DNA of 34,152 nucleotides from Ponticaulis sp. (GCA_002701295.1 NZUJ01000059.1:1-34152), one strand, 5' to 3'; shown: positions 15,995 through 25,282, counted from the first letter of the stretch. Notes: generated by a model not told the origin, from the letters alone. Translations and numbers: made by a program.

Positions 15995-17242
15995 TTACTC
16001 GCTGTGATCGGCTTCCCAGGCTTCAGCCTGCGCTTCGGCAATTGTCAGGAGATTTCCCATGAAGGCGTGCACATCAAGAAGGTGGAGGCCCCAGCCTTCG
16101 TTGATGGTCCCGTCAGCATTGAAGATATCGCCCCAGAATTCGTCTGTGCGCGCGTCTTCGGGGTCAGCATTGATCGAGATTGCCAGATAGTTGTGGCGAT
16201 CAGTGCTCACACATTCAGCTGTCAGAAGACCTGGAACTTTCACAAAGTCCGTTTCGATCTCGACGCCCTCTGCGTAAGTCGCTGGTGTACCAGCGCGATC
16301 CGGACCTGAAATGAGATAGGTGTCCAGCGTGCCATTGTCGCCTGATACCTCTGCGGGGTTAACACACATGGCTTCACCACGCGGCGTGTTTACACCGAAG
16401 AAGCTTTCTGCAGATGGCGGGACGTCTGCGCGGAAAGATGAGTAGGCAATGACACATCCAAGCTGGTCTTTGGTCTCACAAGGCGGCATGCCCATGAAAG
16501 AGCCATCATCCTGTGTCGGATATGTAATGCCTGTTGGCATGGCTGAGATGATCAGATCCTGAGACGGTTTGCCGATGATTTCAGAGGCAAGCAGCGTCTG
16601 AAGGACGGCAGATCCCTGAGAGTGACCAACAAGAATGACACCGCGGCCATTATTGTAGTTCTCAAGATAATACTGCCATGCGGCCTTGATGTCGTTGATC
16701 GGCATTTCGCGGTCGGTTGGCACAGTCTGGCCCATCATGCTGGCACGCAGTGATTTGAGCGTGACCGAGCGATACATTGGCGCAAAGGTGCGGCAGACAG
16801 AGCCGAAGCGCGCGAACTGGCCGACGGTTGTGTAGATTTCCGCTGTTTCGTCAGGGATGAGGTCAGAATTGCCTGCATCGTCAATCGACGTGGTCGGGTA
16901 GACGTAGAAGCAATCGACTGCCGGATCAGCAGCGGCTTCATACGCTTCAGTAGAGACAACGACTTCGCCATCCTGGACGTCGACGACAGTTGTCGACAGA
17001 TCCGCTGTGTCGCAATAGTCGTTCGCCTTGTCTGGAAGACAGAGCCAGTTCGCCTGGTCAGCATAGTCTGCTGCGGCGGCGGGTTCTGGTGTCGCTGCAG
17101 CTTCTTCAGGTGCTGCGGCTGTTTCGGTTTCTGTGGCTGGTGGTGCTTCGGCTTCAGGTGCCGCTGGCTCTTCAGCCGGACCACCGCATGCCGCAATACT
17201 CCCAAGAAGCAGGGCAAAGCCTGCAGCTCGAATCATCATCAT
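15995..17242 (-). CDS. DUF3089 alpha/beta-hydrolase (lipase-like), lipoprotein
   Basis: This 415-residue protein has a lipoprotein signal (GSIAACG) and a low-complexity Ala/Pro/Glu/Thr tether of about 45 residues, followed by a DUF3089 domain (PF11288). Domain landmarks are WLCLPD with a following Cys, VDCFYVYPTTS, FARFGSVCRTFAPMYR and the nucleophile elbow VGHSQGS. A late HAFMGNL block probably carries the catalytic His. Several Cys suggest disulfides, which fits an extracytoplasmic location. The fold implies ester or lipid hydrolysis, but the substrate is unknown. Three consecutive ATG codons (17242, 17239, 17236) follow GGGAGG, and any of them may be the start. Confidence 0.85.
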   Translation of the reverse strand: MMMIRAAGFALLLGSIAACGGPAEEPAAPEAEAPPATETETAAAPEEAAATPEPAAAADYADQANWLCLPDKANDYCDTADLSTTVVDVQDGEVVVSTEAYEAAADPAVDCFYVYPTTSIDDAGNSDLIPDETAEIYTTVGQFARFGSVCRTFAPMYRSVTLKSLRASMMGQTVPTDREMPINDIKAAWQYYLENYNNGRGVILVGHSQGSAVLQTLLASEIIGKPSQDLIISAMPTGITYPTQDDGSFMGMPPCETKDQLGCVIAYSSFRADVPPSAESFFGVNTPRGEAMCVNPAEVSGDNGTLDTYLISGPDRAGTPATYAEGVEIETDFVKVPGLLTAECVSTDRHNYLAISINADPEDARTDEFWGDIFNADGTINEGWGLHLLDVHAFMGNLLTIAEAQAEAWEADHSE

Positions 17243-17340
17243 TCTTCCTCCCAAGAAGTGTGCCCTGATAGTGGAGGTTTAGATGGTGTTCGTAAAGTTC
17301 AAAATAGGAAGCTAGCCTCAAGCCTTGGTGATGTGGCTGT

Positions 17341-17769
17341 TCAGATCGGCTCGGAGACCAGAATCTCAATGATATTGGTCGCGCCCTGAATGGCCAGAAG
17401 CTCGGCTTCAAGCTGAACTGTTGAAATCGTGCGGGTGATCTCTGACACGGTTCCGGCGGCATTCACCACCATGAGCGTCATGATCAGAATATCGGACGTG
17501 GTGTCGAGCGCTGCGCCTGTAAACTTCACCGGGATGGAGCCGACCTTGTAAACGCCTTCGCCAACCTTGTAGACGCCCTTACCGGTGAGGTAGACGCCTT
17601 TACCAGCATAATAGGTTGCCTTGACGGGGAGCGAGACAACCTTGGCCGTTGTGCGCGCCGCCGTGCATGCCGTCAGCAATGGCGAACACGCGATAAGCAG
17701 AAGCATTATCGGTTTAAATACCTGGCGCAGGGACGCACGCCGGTGGAAAAGTGAAGAACGCACACTCAT
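17341..17769 (-). CDS. Small lipoprotein with a heptad Gly-rich repeat
   Basis: This 142-residue protein has a long basic N-terminus, then a signal segment ending in the lipobox LLTAC (near residue 35). The mature part opens with VVSLPVKATYYA, followed by a seven-residue repeat: GKGVYLT, GKGVYKV, GEGVYKV, GSIPVKF. A hydrophobic, partly amphipathic C-terminal half follows. I recognise no named family; the N-terminal repeat is reminiscent of small Gly-repeat lipoproteins. ATG 17769 lacks a good ribosome-binding site, and translation could start at the ATG at 17706. It is divergent from mscS (84 bases apart). Confidence 0.65.
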   Translation of the reverse strand: MSVRSSLFHRRASLRQVFKPIMLLLIACSPLLTACTAARTTAKVVSLPVKATYYAGKGVYLTGKGVYKVGEGVYKVGSIPVKFTGAALDTTSDILIMTLMVVNAAGTVSEITRTISTVQLEAELLAIQGATNIIEILVSEPI

Positions 17770-17853
17770 AGGTTAAATCTAAACCACGAGGCGGTTGACG
17801 TTTCATTACCCCTCATAAAAAACGGAAGTGTAATCCGACTGAGGGGACTAGAG

Positions 17854-19113
17854 ATGACACAAGCGGTACCAGCTACGACCGTTCCGGATTGGGTGGAAAC
17901 GCTTCCTGACTGGGGGCAGAATTTCTACAGCTATGTCGCGAGCTTGTGGGAGGAAGGTGTTTTTGGCCTCTCCTATGGCGAGGTCATGACGGCAATTGGC
18001 GTCATCTTGTTGGCGTTCATCATTCGGGGGCTTTTCGCGAGAACCGCTGTACGTGCCATTACGCGCGCGGCGGCCGGTACGAAAACCAGCCTGGACGACG
18101 CACTGGTCTCGACCATATCCGCGCCATTGAAGCTCGTTCCGATCATTGTCGGCGTCTATATCGCGACTGTTGTCGTGGATCTTCCTGAGGGTGCGCAGAC
18201 AATTGCGGACCAGATTTTGCGGTCCATGGTGGCGATCTCGGTCTTCTGGACATTCAATCGCGCCGTTGGGTCATTCTCCTTCCTGTTTACAGGGCTGCGG
18301 GAGACGCTGTCTGGCGCAATTGTCGACTGGCTAGTGAAAACACTCCAGGTCTTGTTCCTGCTGATTGGTGTCGCAGCCGTGCTGGATATCTGGGGTATTC
18401 CAATCGGACCGATCATTGCGGGCCTTGGCGTGTTTGGCATCGCGGTTGGGCTTGGCGCGCAGGATCTGTTCCAGAACCTGATTGCGGGCATTCTGATCCT
18501 GACTGAAAAACGCTTTCAGCCGGGCGAATGGATCGCTGTCGATGGCGTTTGCGAAGGGACAGTGGAGAAAATCAATTTCCGCTCCACGCTGATCCGCCGG
18601 TTCGACAAAAGCCCGATGTATGTGCCGAATTCCAAGCTGTCTGATAATGCAGTCACCAACTTTTCGCGCATGACGCATCGGCGGATCAAATGGGCTGTTG
18701 GCGTGGAATACCGCACGACAGTAGAACAGCTGAAATATATTCGTGATGAGATCGAGGCCTATCTCTGGGAGAGCCCCGATTTTGCGAAACCGCCATCGAC
18801 CGCGCTGTTTGTTCGCGTTGATGCGTTTAATGCCAGTTCAATTGATTTTCTGATCTACACCTTTACCAATACCACGAATTGGGGCGAGTGGCTGGAACTC
18901 AAAGAGAAGCTGGCGCTCGAGGTCATGGACATTATTGAGAAGGCCGGAACGGGCTTCGCCTTTCCAAGCCGGACCCTCTACATGCAACAACAGGATCCGC
19001 CAGAAATCATGTCGCCGCCAGAATTGTCGCCACGCGTCGAACGTGCACGCATTGAGAAACTGGCGCACGACAAGGCGACCGCCATGGATGATGATGACGG
19101 AGGCGGTGAATAA
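17854..19113 (+). CDS. MscS-family mechanosensitive ion channel
   Basis: This 419-residue protein has five membrane segments (about residues 42-62, 92-112, 122-146, 165-182 and 185-210). The last two merge into the MscS pore helix: GPIIAGLGVFGIAVGLGAQDLFQNLIAG, then ILTEKRFQPGEWI. The cytoplasmic beta domain follows (GTVEKINFRSTLIRRFD, YVPNSKLSDNAVTNFSR) and then the alpha/beta vestibule. An acidic tail ends in DDDDGGGE. It should open under membrane tension and release osmolytes. Purines (GAGGGGA) lie upstream of the ATG. It is larger than E. coli MscS (286 residues) because of two extra N-terminal helices. It converges on the DUF2336 gene with an 11-base gap and no visible terminator. Confidence 0.92.
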   Translation: MTQAVPATTVPDWVETLPDWGQNFYSYVASLWEEGVFGLSYGEVMTAIGVILLAFIIRGLFARTAVRAITRAAAGTKTSLDDALVSTISAPLKLVPIIVGVYIATVVVDLPEGAQTIADQILRSMVAISVFWTFNRAVGSFSFLFTGLRETLSGAIVDWLVKTLQVLFLLIGVAAVLDIWGIPIGPIIAGLGVFGIAVGLGAQDLFQNLIAGILILTEKRFQPGEWIAVDGVCEGTVEKINFRSTLIRRFDKSPMYVPNSKLSDNAVTNFSRMTHRRIKWAVGVEYRTTVEQLKYIRDEIEAYLWESPDFAKPPSTALFVRVDAFNASSIDFLIYTFTNTTNWGEWLELKEKLALEVMDIIEKAGTGFAFPSRTLYMQQQDPPEIMSPPELSPRVERARIEKLAHDKATAMDDDDGGGE

Positions 19114-19124
19114 TCGCCCTGAGA

Positions 19125-20222
19125 TCAGGCGGCTTCAGACGCGCTGTTGCGGACCTTCCAGAAGCGCAGCGCACGGGATGCCGCCTCAGCTGAAACGGTC
19201 TGATAAACCGGTCCGTATTCCTGAATGGCATTCACGGCGTGGAACTTGCCTGCGACATAGGCTGCAGTGGTCGCAAAGATGTTCAGTGGCGCATCAAGCG
19301 CCTTCAAGACAAAAGCGAGCCCATCGACATCGCGCCGCTTATAGATCTGCAACGCATTCTGATACCCAATTCCGGCGAGACGGTTGAGCGCTTCTGAAAA
19401 CGCAGCTGCGTCATTGGCTTTAAGAAAGCCCGGAAGGTGAGACGTCGTCAGTGGCTCATATTGAGTGAGCTGATTGATCTGAACGATTGCAGCGCGTTGT
19501 TCGCGCGATTCCTGACCGAAATTCTTGCGTACCAGACGGCGACTGCGGGCGAGTGCCGCATCAAGTTCGCGCTCTGACACGTTTGAGAAGCGGTTCATGA
19601 TTTCGTCGCGAAGGTCTTTCTCGACGACCATGACCAGCTCGTTCAACAGATCGAGCGGAACATTTTCGCGGCTCACAAAGCTTTTCTGAAGAACCTTGGA
19701 ATTCAGCGCCTTGTTGGCGACTTTTTCCATCGATTCGCGGCCAATTTCGGCAGTCTTGTTGCCGAGAAGCGAGGCGATGACCTGTTCTGTACCGCGCTCA
19801 ACGATTGCGCCTGATACAGATTCACTCACGCCCTGGCGTTTCGTGATCGCCAAGATGTGTTCCTGCGTGCGCGAGGTCACAACACGAATGAGATCCTCGT
19901 CGCTCAGCTGAGTGGACTTTTCGAGCACAGGGCGGGCGACGTTAATGTCTTCATCCATGGCGAAGGCCAGGAGCGTTTTGTTAACCGGTGCTGTAGATTC
20001 GGCGAGCTTATCAGCAAGTTCAGCACGCACGGATGTCTGCATATCTTTGACGACTGCGCCGATTACATCGTCGAACAGCATGCATTCTGTTTCAGAATGT
20101 TCGTCAGATTTTGCCAGGAACATATCCGTAATTGACCGAAGCAATTCACGGCGTTGTTCGCTGGAATTCTCTTTGGCCAAATCTTGAAGGCGGGCAAATG
20201 CAGAACTAGTCGGTGTGGACAT
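19125..20222 (-). CDS. DUF2336-containing protein
   Basis: This 365-residue, all-helical, soluble protein matches the alphaproteobacterial DUF2336 family (PF10098). It contains HEAT-like amphipathic repeats, for example around DIMADKLAESTAPVN-type turns, LSDEDLIRVV, REDVPLDLLNEL-type and a long C-terminal block with GYQNALQIYKRRDVDGLAFVLKAL. The biochemical function is not established. It has no signal peptide. An inverted repeat lies just before the start codon (see 20231-20251), and the ribosome-binding site is weak. It is read in the same direction as the upstream uup gene, with 110 bases between them. Confidence 0.82.
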   Translation of the reverse strand: MSTPTSSAFARLQDLAKENSSEQRRELLRSITDMFLAKSDEHSETECMLFDDVIGAVVKDMQTSVRAELADKLAESTAPVNKTLLAFAMDEDINVARPVLEKSTQLSDEDLIRVVTSRTQEHILAITKRQGVSESVSGAIVERGTEQVIASLLGNKTAEIGRESMEKVANKALNSKVLQKSFVSRENVPLDLLNELVMVVEKDLRDEIMNRFSNVSERELDAALARSRRLVRKNFGQESREQRAAIVQINQLTQYEPLTTSHLPGFLKANDAAAFSEALNRLAGIGYQNALQIYKRRDVDGLAFVLKALDAPLNIFATTAAYVAGKFHAVNAIQEYGPVYQTVSAEAASRALRFWKVRNSASEAA

Positions 20223-20230
20223 CGTGTAAA

Positions 20231-20251
20231 CTCGTGAGTGTCTTTCACGAG
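20231..20251 (-). promoter_or_regulatory. 7-bp inverted repeat before the DUF2336 start
   Basis: CTCGTGA (20231-20237) and TCACGAG (20245-20251) are perfect inverted copies with a 7-base spacer. They lie 8 bases upstream of the start codon. It may be an operator or a leader hairpin affecting translation. Confidence 0.45.
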
Positions 20252-20332
20252 GACGCTATCTGATTTAGGTTAAGAAAAATTCCTTCAAGAATAGAAATTT
20301 TACGCTTTTTTGGTGCGTCATTCTGTTCCGGG

Positions 20333-22165
20333 TCAGGTCTCCAGAGCTTCGCGTTTTTCCTCGAGTTCCAGCCATTCCATCTCGACATTTTCGAGCTCTT
20401 CACGGGCATCTTCGAGTTCTTTGCTTACTGCAGAAAAGCGCGAAGAGTCTCGGGAAAACAACTCAGGGTCAGCGAGTTCGGCTTCAAGGTTTGCAATTTT
20501 TCCCTGAAGTTTCGGCATTAGCTTGTCGATTTCTTCGAGGCGATGTTTATCCTTGAAGGATAGCTTGTTCTGACTCTTGTTTGTGGGTTTTTCGGACGTT
20601 TTGTTTTTTGAAGAACCGGTTTTTTCGACGTTCGCGCCGCGGATTTCTTTTAGTTGACGGACAGCATCGACATAGCCGCCAGGCGTCTCCAGCCATTTAC
20701 CATTGCCGACGGGTGAAAGGCATGATGTGACCACGCCATCTAGGAAAGCCCGGTCGTGGCTGACAAGGATCAGCGTGCCGTCATATTCGGCGAGCATGTC
20801 CTCGAGCAGTTCAAGGGTTTCCATGTCGAGATCATTGGTTGGCTCGTCCAGCACCAGAAGGTTCGAGGGCTTGGCCAGGGCGATGGCCAGAAGGAGCCGG
20901 TTGCGTTCACCGCCTGACAACGCTGAAACCGGTTGGCGGAGTTGTTCGGATTTGAACAGGAAGTCTTGCGCATAACTGGCCACGTGTCGTGGTGTGCCAC
21001 GCACAACGATCTGGTCACCACCTTCGGGTGCCAGTGCTTGCCAGAGCGTGTCCTTGGGATCGAGTTTGGCGCGGTTCTGGTCGAGATAGGCGATCTCGAG
21101 GTTTGTGCCGAGTTTCACCGAACCCGTATCGGGTTCGAGTTCACCCAGAAGCAGCTTGATCAGCGTAGACTTGCCCGCACCGTTCGGGCCGACAATGCCG
21201 AGCCGGTCACCGCGCTGAATGCGGATGGAGAGTTCCTGCACCACGGGCAGGTCGCCGGCTGGTGTGGTGAACACTTTGGAGATGTTGCGCGCTTCGATGA
21301 CGCGTTTGCCCGAGCCTTCAGCGGTTTCCAGTGTCATTTCCGAGGTCGCGCGGATTTCATTCAGGCTGGTTTTGCGCTGTGACCGCTCGGCGCGCATGTC
21401 CATCACCTTGCGAAGCCGACCCATATTACGCTTCCGGCGAGCGGTGACGCCGCGCTCAAGCCAGCGCTGTTCCGCCTTGAGCTGAGTGTTCAGCCGATCG
21501 AGGGCTTTTTCCTCTTCGGCTTCGACCTCGTTTGCCCAGTCGTCAAACTGCGCATAGCCCTGATGGAAGCGGCGAACCGTGCCCTGGCGGAGCCAGTAGC
21601 AGGATGTCGAAATCTTCTCGAGGAAGCGGCGGTCGTGGCTGACGATGAGAAGCGCGCCGCGAAAGCCTTGCAGGCGGCTTTCCAGCTGTTCAATCGCCGG
21701 AATGTCGAGATGGTTGGTCGGCTCGTCGAGGAGAAGGATATCAGGGTCTGCAGCAAAGGCGCGGGCAAGGGCGGCGCGGCGTTTCTGCCCGCCAGAGAGT
21801 TTTGCCGGGTCTGCTTCCGGGTCGAGCCCAAGCGCCATGAGTTCGGCTTCGGCGATGTGCTTGTCATCCGCTGAGATGGCAGGCAGGTCCTGCACCGCAA
21901 AATCGATCAGCGTGTCGAACCCTGAAAGATCAGGTTCCTGAGAGAGATAGACCGCGCGCGTTCCGGGCTGGCGCCAGACTTCACCTTCATCGGGGTCGAT
22001 ACGGCCTGCAATGACCTTCATCAGTGTGGACTTTCCCGCCCCATTCCGGCCGACGAGAACAGCGCGTTCATTCGCGCCGAGAGACATGGTCACGCCCTCG
22101 AACACGGGTTTGCCGCCAAAAGTGAGCCGTATGTCTGTAAGAGAAAGAACTGGAGGTGGAGCCAT
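20333..22165 (-). CDS. uup: Uup-type ABC-F ATPase
   Basis: This 610-residue protein has two ABC ATPase domains in tandem and no membrane segment. The first has Walker A GRNGAGKST (residues 39-47), LSGGQKRRAALARA and LLLDEPTNHLD. The second has GPNGAGKST, LSGGERNRLLLAIAL and LVLDEPTNDLD. A C-terminal coiled-coil arm rich in Glu/Lys, following a Lys/Asn/Ser-rich linker, is the mark of the Uup subgroup. Uup has been linked to ribosome-associated functions and to DNA branch metabolism. ATG 22165 is used because homology begins at VLSLTDIRLTFGG; the frame stays open for 123 more codons upstream, but that part is unlike the family and overlaps the divergent aminotransferase gene. Confidence 0.93.
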   Translation of the reverse strand: MAPPPVLSLTDIRLTFGGKPVFEGVTMSLGANERAVLVGRNGAGKSTLMKVIAGRIDPDEGEVWRQPGTRAVYLSQEPDLSGFDTLIDFAVQDLPAISADDKHIAEAELMALGLDPEADPAKLSGGQKRRAALARAFAADPDILLLDEPTNHLDIPAIEQLESRLQGFRGALLIVSHDRRFLEKISTSCYWLRQGTVRRFHQGYAQFDDWANEVEAEEEKALDRLNTQLKAEQRWLERGVTARRKRNMGRLRKVMDMRAERSQRKTSLNEIRATSEMTLETAEGSGKRVIEARNISKVFTTPAGDLPVVQELSIRIQRGDRLGIVGPNGAGKSTLIKLLLGELEPDTGSVKLGTNLEIAYLDQNRAKLDPKDTLWQALAPEGGDQIVVRGTPRHVASYAQDFLFKSEQLRQPVSALSGGERNRLLLAIALAKPSNLLVLDEPTNDLDMETLELLEDMLAEYDGTLILVSHDRAFLDGVVTSCLSPVGNGKWLETPGGYVDAVRQLKEIRGANVEKTGSSKNKTSEKPTNKSQNKLSFKDKHRLEEIDKLMPKLQGKIANLEAELADPELFSRDSSRFSAVSKELEDAREELENVEMEWLELEEKREALET

Positions 22166-22248
22166 TGCCGCTATGTCGTCGGAATAGGGGGCTTTGGCAA
22201 GAGGCTGAAATGTGCTGAAGGTGAAATCATCTTTGCCGGGGGTTTTAA

Positions 22249-23403
22249 ATGTCCATTCTGCCTTCGCAGCGTCATCTGTTCGATATCCCGGATGACGTCG
22301 CCTATTTGAACCTTGCCTATCAAGGGCCGCTTCTGAATGCATCGGTTTCTGCGATTGCGGATGGTGCGCAATGCAAGGCGCAGCCATGGACGACGGCGCC
22401 GAAGGATTTCTTTTCCTACCCGGAAAAACTGCGCGAGCTGTTAGGGCGCGTGTGTGGTGTGCATGCGGATCGGTTCGCGATTGTGCCATCGGCCAGTTAC
22501 GGCCTGGCAACGGCAGCGAAAGTGCTCGGGCCAAAGCTCGAGAAAGGCGATCAGATATTGATGGTCGCCGAGACGTTTCCCTCGACTTATCTGACCTGGA
22601 AACGGGTCGCAGATGAGACAGGTGCTGAAATTGTCATGGTGGATGCGCCCGGTGACGATGACTGGACGAGCGCCATTCTCAACGCGATGACGCCTGCCAC
22701 GCGTCTGTTGTCTCTGCCGCAATGTCATTGGGCCAATGGTGCCGTGATCAATGTCGAGGACGTCGCGGATGCTGCGCACAAGCAGGGTGCATATCTGGTG
22801 TTCGATCTGACACAGACGCTCACCGCCATGCCGTTTGATTTTGCCCGCGTAAAACCCGATTTCGTGGCCACAGCAGGCTATAAGTGGATGTTGTTTCCCT
22901 ATGGGCTGGGCTCACTCTATGTCGATCCGAAATGGCATGATGCTGCGCCGCTCGAAGAGACATGGATGAACCGCGAAGAAGCCCATGTATTCGAAAAACT
23001 GGCGGACTATTCTCACGTTTATCAGCCGGGTGCCCGGAGGTTCGATCTGGGTGAGAAGTCCATGCCGACACTGGTCTATGGGGGGATTTCCGCGCTTGAA
23101 CAAATCCTCGATTGGGGCGTGGAGAACATCACAGAGACGCTGTCATCTTATACGATGCGCATAGCGAATGTGTTGGAGGAGGTCGGGCTGGTGCCGGTGA
23201 CCGAGAGGTTCCGGTCGACGAATATTCTGGGCGCACGTTCGAAGACAAGGCTTCCGGAAGACCTCGTTCCGAACCTCACCGCACAGAACATTTTCATCAG
23301 TCGACGCGGTAACTCGTTGAGGTTTTCGCCCTACCTCCACAATTCGGAGGAAGACTTTGTTCGTCTGGAGGCTGGACTTAAAGAGGCTCTCTCAAGGTCG
23401 TAG
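22249..23403 (+). CDS. Class V (PLP-dependent) aminotransferase-like protein
   Basis: This 384-residue protein shows the fold-type I class V pattern. An N-terminal YLNLAYQGPL replaces the usual YLNxGxxGxxP motif. The PLP-phosphate region is VPSASYGLATAA, the PLP-ring Asp is in LVFDLTQTLTAMP (Asp186), and the Schiff-base Lys is in ATAGYKWMLFPYG (Lys212). The C-terminal domain ends with LRFSPYLHNSEEDF. The family includes cysteine desulfurases, kynureninases and isopenicillin-N-epimerase-like proteins; the substrate cannot be assigned from sequence. There is no catalytic Cys in a desulfurase-type loop that I can see. It is divergent from uup with 83 bases between start codons. Confidence 0.87.
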   Translation: MSILPSQRHLFDIPDDVAYLNLAYQGPLLNASVSAIADGAQCKAQPWTTAPKDFFSYPEKLRELLGRVCGVHADRFAIVPSASYGLATAAKVLGPKLEKGDQILMVAETFPSTYLTWKRVADETGAEIVMVDAPGDDDWTSAILNAMTPATRLLSLPQCHWANGAVINVEDVADAAHKQGAYLVFDLTQTLTAMPFDFARVKPDFVATAGYKWMLFPYGLGSLYVDPKWHDAAPLEETWMNREEAHVFEKLADYSHVYQPGARRFDLGEKSMPTLVYGGISALEQILDWGVENITETLSSYTMRIANVLEEVGLVPVTERFRSTNILGARSKTRLPEDLVPNLTAQNIFISRRGNSLRFSPYLHNSEEDFVRLEAGLKEALSRS

Positions 23404-23479
23404 CCGGGCGACAGGCACCTCCGCCTCCCTACTTGTTGAGTAGCGCGTTCGACACATATCCTTTCCAACACAAACTTTT

Positions 23480-23499
23480 GGGCGGCACGCTCGCCGCCC
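23480..23499 (+). other. GC-rich hairpin in the pirin leader
   Basis: GGGCGGC (23480-23486) pairs with GCCGCCC (23493-23499) around a 6-base loop. It ends 18 bases before the pirin ATG. It could be a weak terminator for the upstream gene or a leader structure; there is no T-run. Confidence 0.4.
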
Positions 23500-23517
23500 C
23501 ACGAAAAGGCGTAACAG

Positions 23518-24381
23518 ATGACGAAAAAATTTGTCGACATCATGCGTACCGATCACAGCCACTGGGTTGGCGATGGCTTTCGCGTGCGCTCTCTTTTTAG
23601 CTATAACGGGGACACCTCGGTGATCAGCCCGTTCCTTCTGCTCGACTATGGTGATCCGACCTTCTTCCCACCGAATGAAGGTGCGCCACGTGGCGTGGGC
23701 CAGCACCCGCATCGCGGTTTTGAGACCGTGACAATTGTCTATGATGGTGAAGTCAGTCACCGCGACAGCCATGGTGGCGGCGGAACCATCGGCAAGGGTG
23801 ACGTTCAGTGGATGACAGCCGGCAGTGGCGTGATCCATGAAGAGTTTCACTCGAAGGCCTACTCCGAAAAGGGTGGTCCATTTCGAATGGTCCAGCTTTG
23901 GGTGAATCTGCCAGCGAAGGACAAAATGGCTCCACCGCGCTATCAGGCGATCCTCAATCAGGAGATTCCGGTCGTCGATATCGAAGGCGGCAAGGCACGC
24001 CTGATCGCAGGTGAGACGTCTGGCACAAAAGGCCCGGCATCCACCTTCACGCCGATCAATATCTGGGATGTTACCCTGGATCGGACTGGGGATGTAACGC
24101 TCGACCTGCCAGATGGTCATACAAGCCTCGTGGTGGTTATGTCTGGTCGGATTTATGTCGGCGACCGCTGGGTCAATGCTGGTGAGATTGCGCGGTATTC
24201 CGTCGAAGGCGAGGGCGCGAGCTTCACTGCCGGCGAAGATGTGCGGTTACTCGTGCTGACGGGTGAGCCGATTGACGAGCCTGTCGTTGGCCATGGCCCG
24301 TTCGTGATGAACACGCGTGAAGAGATCATGCAGGCCTTTCAGGATTTTCAGTCCGGCCAATTTGGCCAGATGCCTGTGTAA
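23518..24381 (+). CDS. Pirin-family bicupin protein
   Basis: This 287-residue protein is a full-length pirin (PF02678 N-terminal cupin, PF05726 C-terminal domain). The metal-binding residues of the first cupin are present: QHPHRGFETVTI (two His), VSHRDSHG (His) and the HEEFH block downstream. Some bacterial pirins act as quercetinases, others modulate enzyme activity by direct contact; the role here is unknown. The second domain begins near TPINIWDVTLD and lacks the metal residues, as is usual. It is a single-gene unit with a terminator 5 bases after the stop. Confidence 0.92.
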   Translation: MTKKFVDIMRTDHSHWVGDGFRVRSLFSYNGDTSVISPFLLLDYGDPTFFPPNEGAPRGVGQHPHRGFETVTIVYDGEVSHRDSHGGGGTIGKGDVQWMTAGSGVIHEEFHSKAYSEKGGPFRMVQLWVNLPAKDKMAPPRYQAILNQEIPVVDIEGGKARLIAGETSGTKGPASTFTPINIWDVTLDRTGDVTLDLPDGHTSLVVVMSGRIYVGDRWVNAGEIARYSVEGEGASFTAGEDVRLLVLTGEPIDEPVVGHGPFVMNTREEIMQAFQDFQSGQFGQMPV

Positions 24382-24385
24382 ATCG

Positions 24386-24415
24386 AACACCCCGGAGCGA
24401 TCCGGGGTGTTTGTC
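24386..24415 (+). terminator. Intrinsic terminator after the pirin gene
   Basis: AACACCCCGG (24386-24395) pairs with CCGGGGTGTT (24402-24411) around a 6-base loop, followed by TGTCT. The T-tail is short. Confidence 0.75.
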
Positions 24416-24479
24416 TATCTGCGGGTCATTGCAGGGCAGTCTGTTCGTCAAATCCGAATGGTGATACCTGATCTGATCT

Positions 24480-25259
24480 ATGGACCGACTTCGCCCCATT
24501 CCTTTTTATCGGCTGGCCAGCAAGAAACGCTCATCGGCGAAGAACTGGCAGCTCGGTATCCTCCTCGCCTTTACGGCAGGGTATATCAATGCGGGCGGCC
24601 TGTTCATTGTGAACCGGTACACCTCGCATATGACGGGGATCATGTCTGAAGCCGCAGACGGGCTGGCGCTGGGCGAGCTGCGTCAGGCGCTGTTGCTCAC
24701 CGGTTTTGTGTTTTGCTTCATCGCCGGTGCCGCCGCGACGACAGTGCTTGTGCTCTGGGCCAAGCGGTTTGCCATGCACGCACAATTCAGCCTGCCTCTG
24801 CTGGTGGAGGCGGCATGGTTGGTGTTGATCATTCTTCTCTATTTCGCAGATGCTGGCGCAGATTGGCTGGTGCCGTTCACTGTTGCCTCGTTGTGTTTTC
24901 TCATGGGTTTGCAAAACGCGCTGATCACCAAGGCGTCTACGGCTGTGGTGCGCACGACGCACATCACTGGAATGAGCACGGACATTGGGATTGAGCTTGG
25001 CCGCCTGATCATTGGATCTGATCGGACGGGTCAGGCTGCATCGGTGACGAAAGTGACATTGCTTGCTGTGGTTACTATGAGCTTTTTTCTGGGCGGCGTT
25101 ATCGGGGCAGTTTTGATCGGAAACAGCGGTGCGATTGGATTGGTGCCGGTTATCCTGTTGCTGGCGCTGGTCTCTCTGCCCGCTCTCTATCAGGATGCGC
25201 GTACCGCTCAGCGGCGAAACCGGCGGATGAAGCGTCAGGCAGCCGACCCGACGGGGTGA
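24480..25259 (+). CDS. YoaK-family (DUF1275) membrane protein
   Basis: This 259-residue protein has six predicted membrane segments and a basic, hydrophilic start and end. It carries the DUF1275 (PF06912) marks: LAFTAGYINAGGLFIVNRYTSHMTG near the N-terminus, GLQNALITK in the middle, and RTTHITGMSTDIGIELGRL. The function of the family is unknown; transport is often assumed. The ribosome-binding site is weak. It stands between the pirin terminator and the 200-base leader of ilvD. Confidence 0.88.
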   Translation: MDRLRPIPFYRLASKKRSSAKNWQLGILLAFTAGYINAGGLFIVNRYTSHMTGIMSEAADGLALGELRQALLLTGFVFCFIAGAAATTVLVLWAKRFAMHAQFSLPLLVEAAWLVLIILLYFADAGADWLVPFTVASLCFLMGLQNALITKASTAVVRTTHITGMSTDIGIELGRLIIGSDRTGQAASVTKVTLLAVVTMSFFLGGVIGAVLIGNSGAIGLVPVILLLALVSLPALYQDARTAQRRNRRMKRQAADPTG

Positions 25260-25282
25260 AATTTTTCGAGATCGACGGTCCA

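Noticed and set aside
22166-22534. 123-codon N-terminal extension of the uup frame
   Set aside because: The extension is unlike ABC-F proteins, overlaps the divergent aminotransferase coding sequence, and homology begins exactly at the ATG at 22165.
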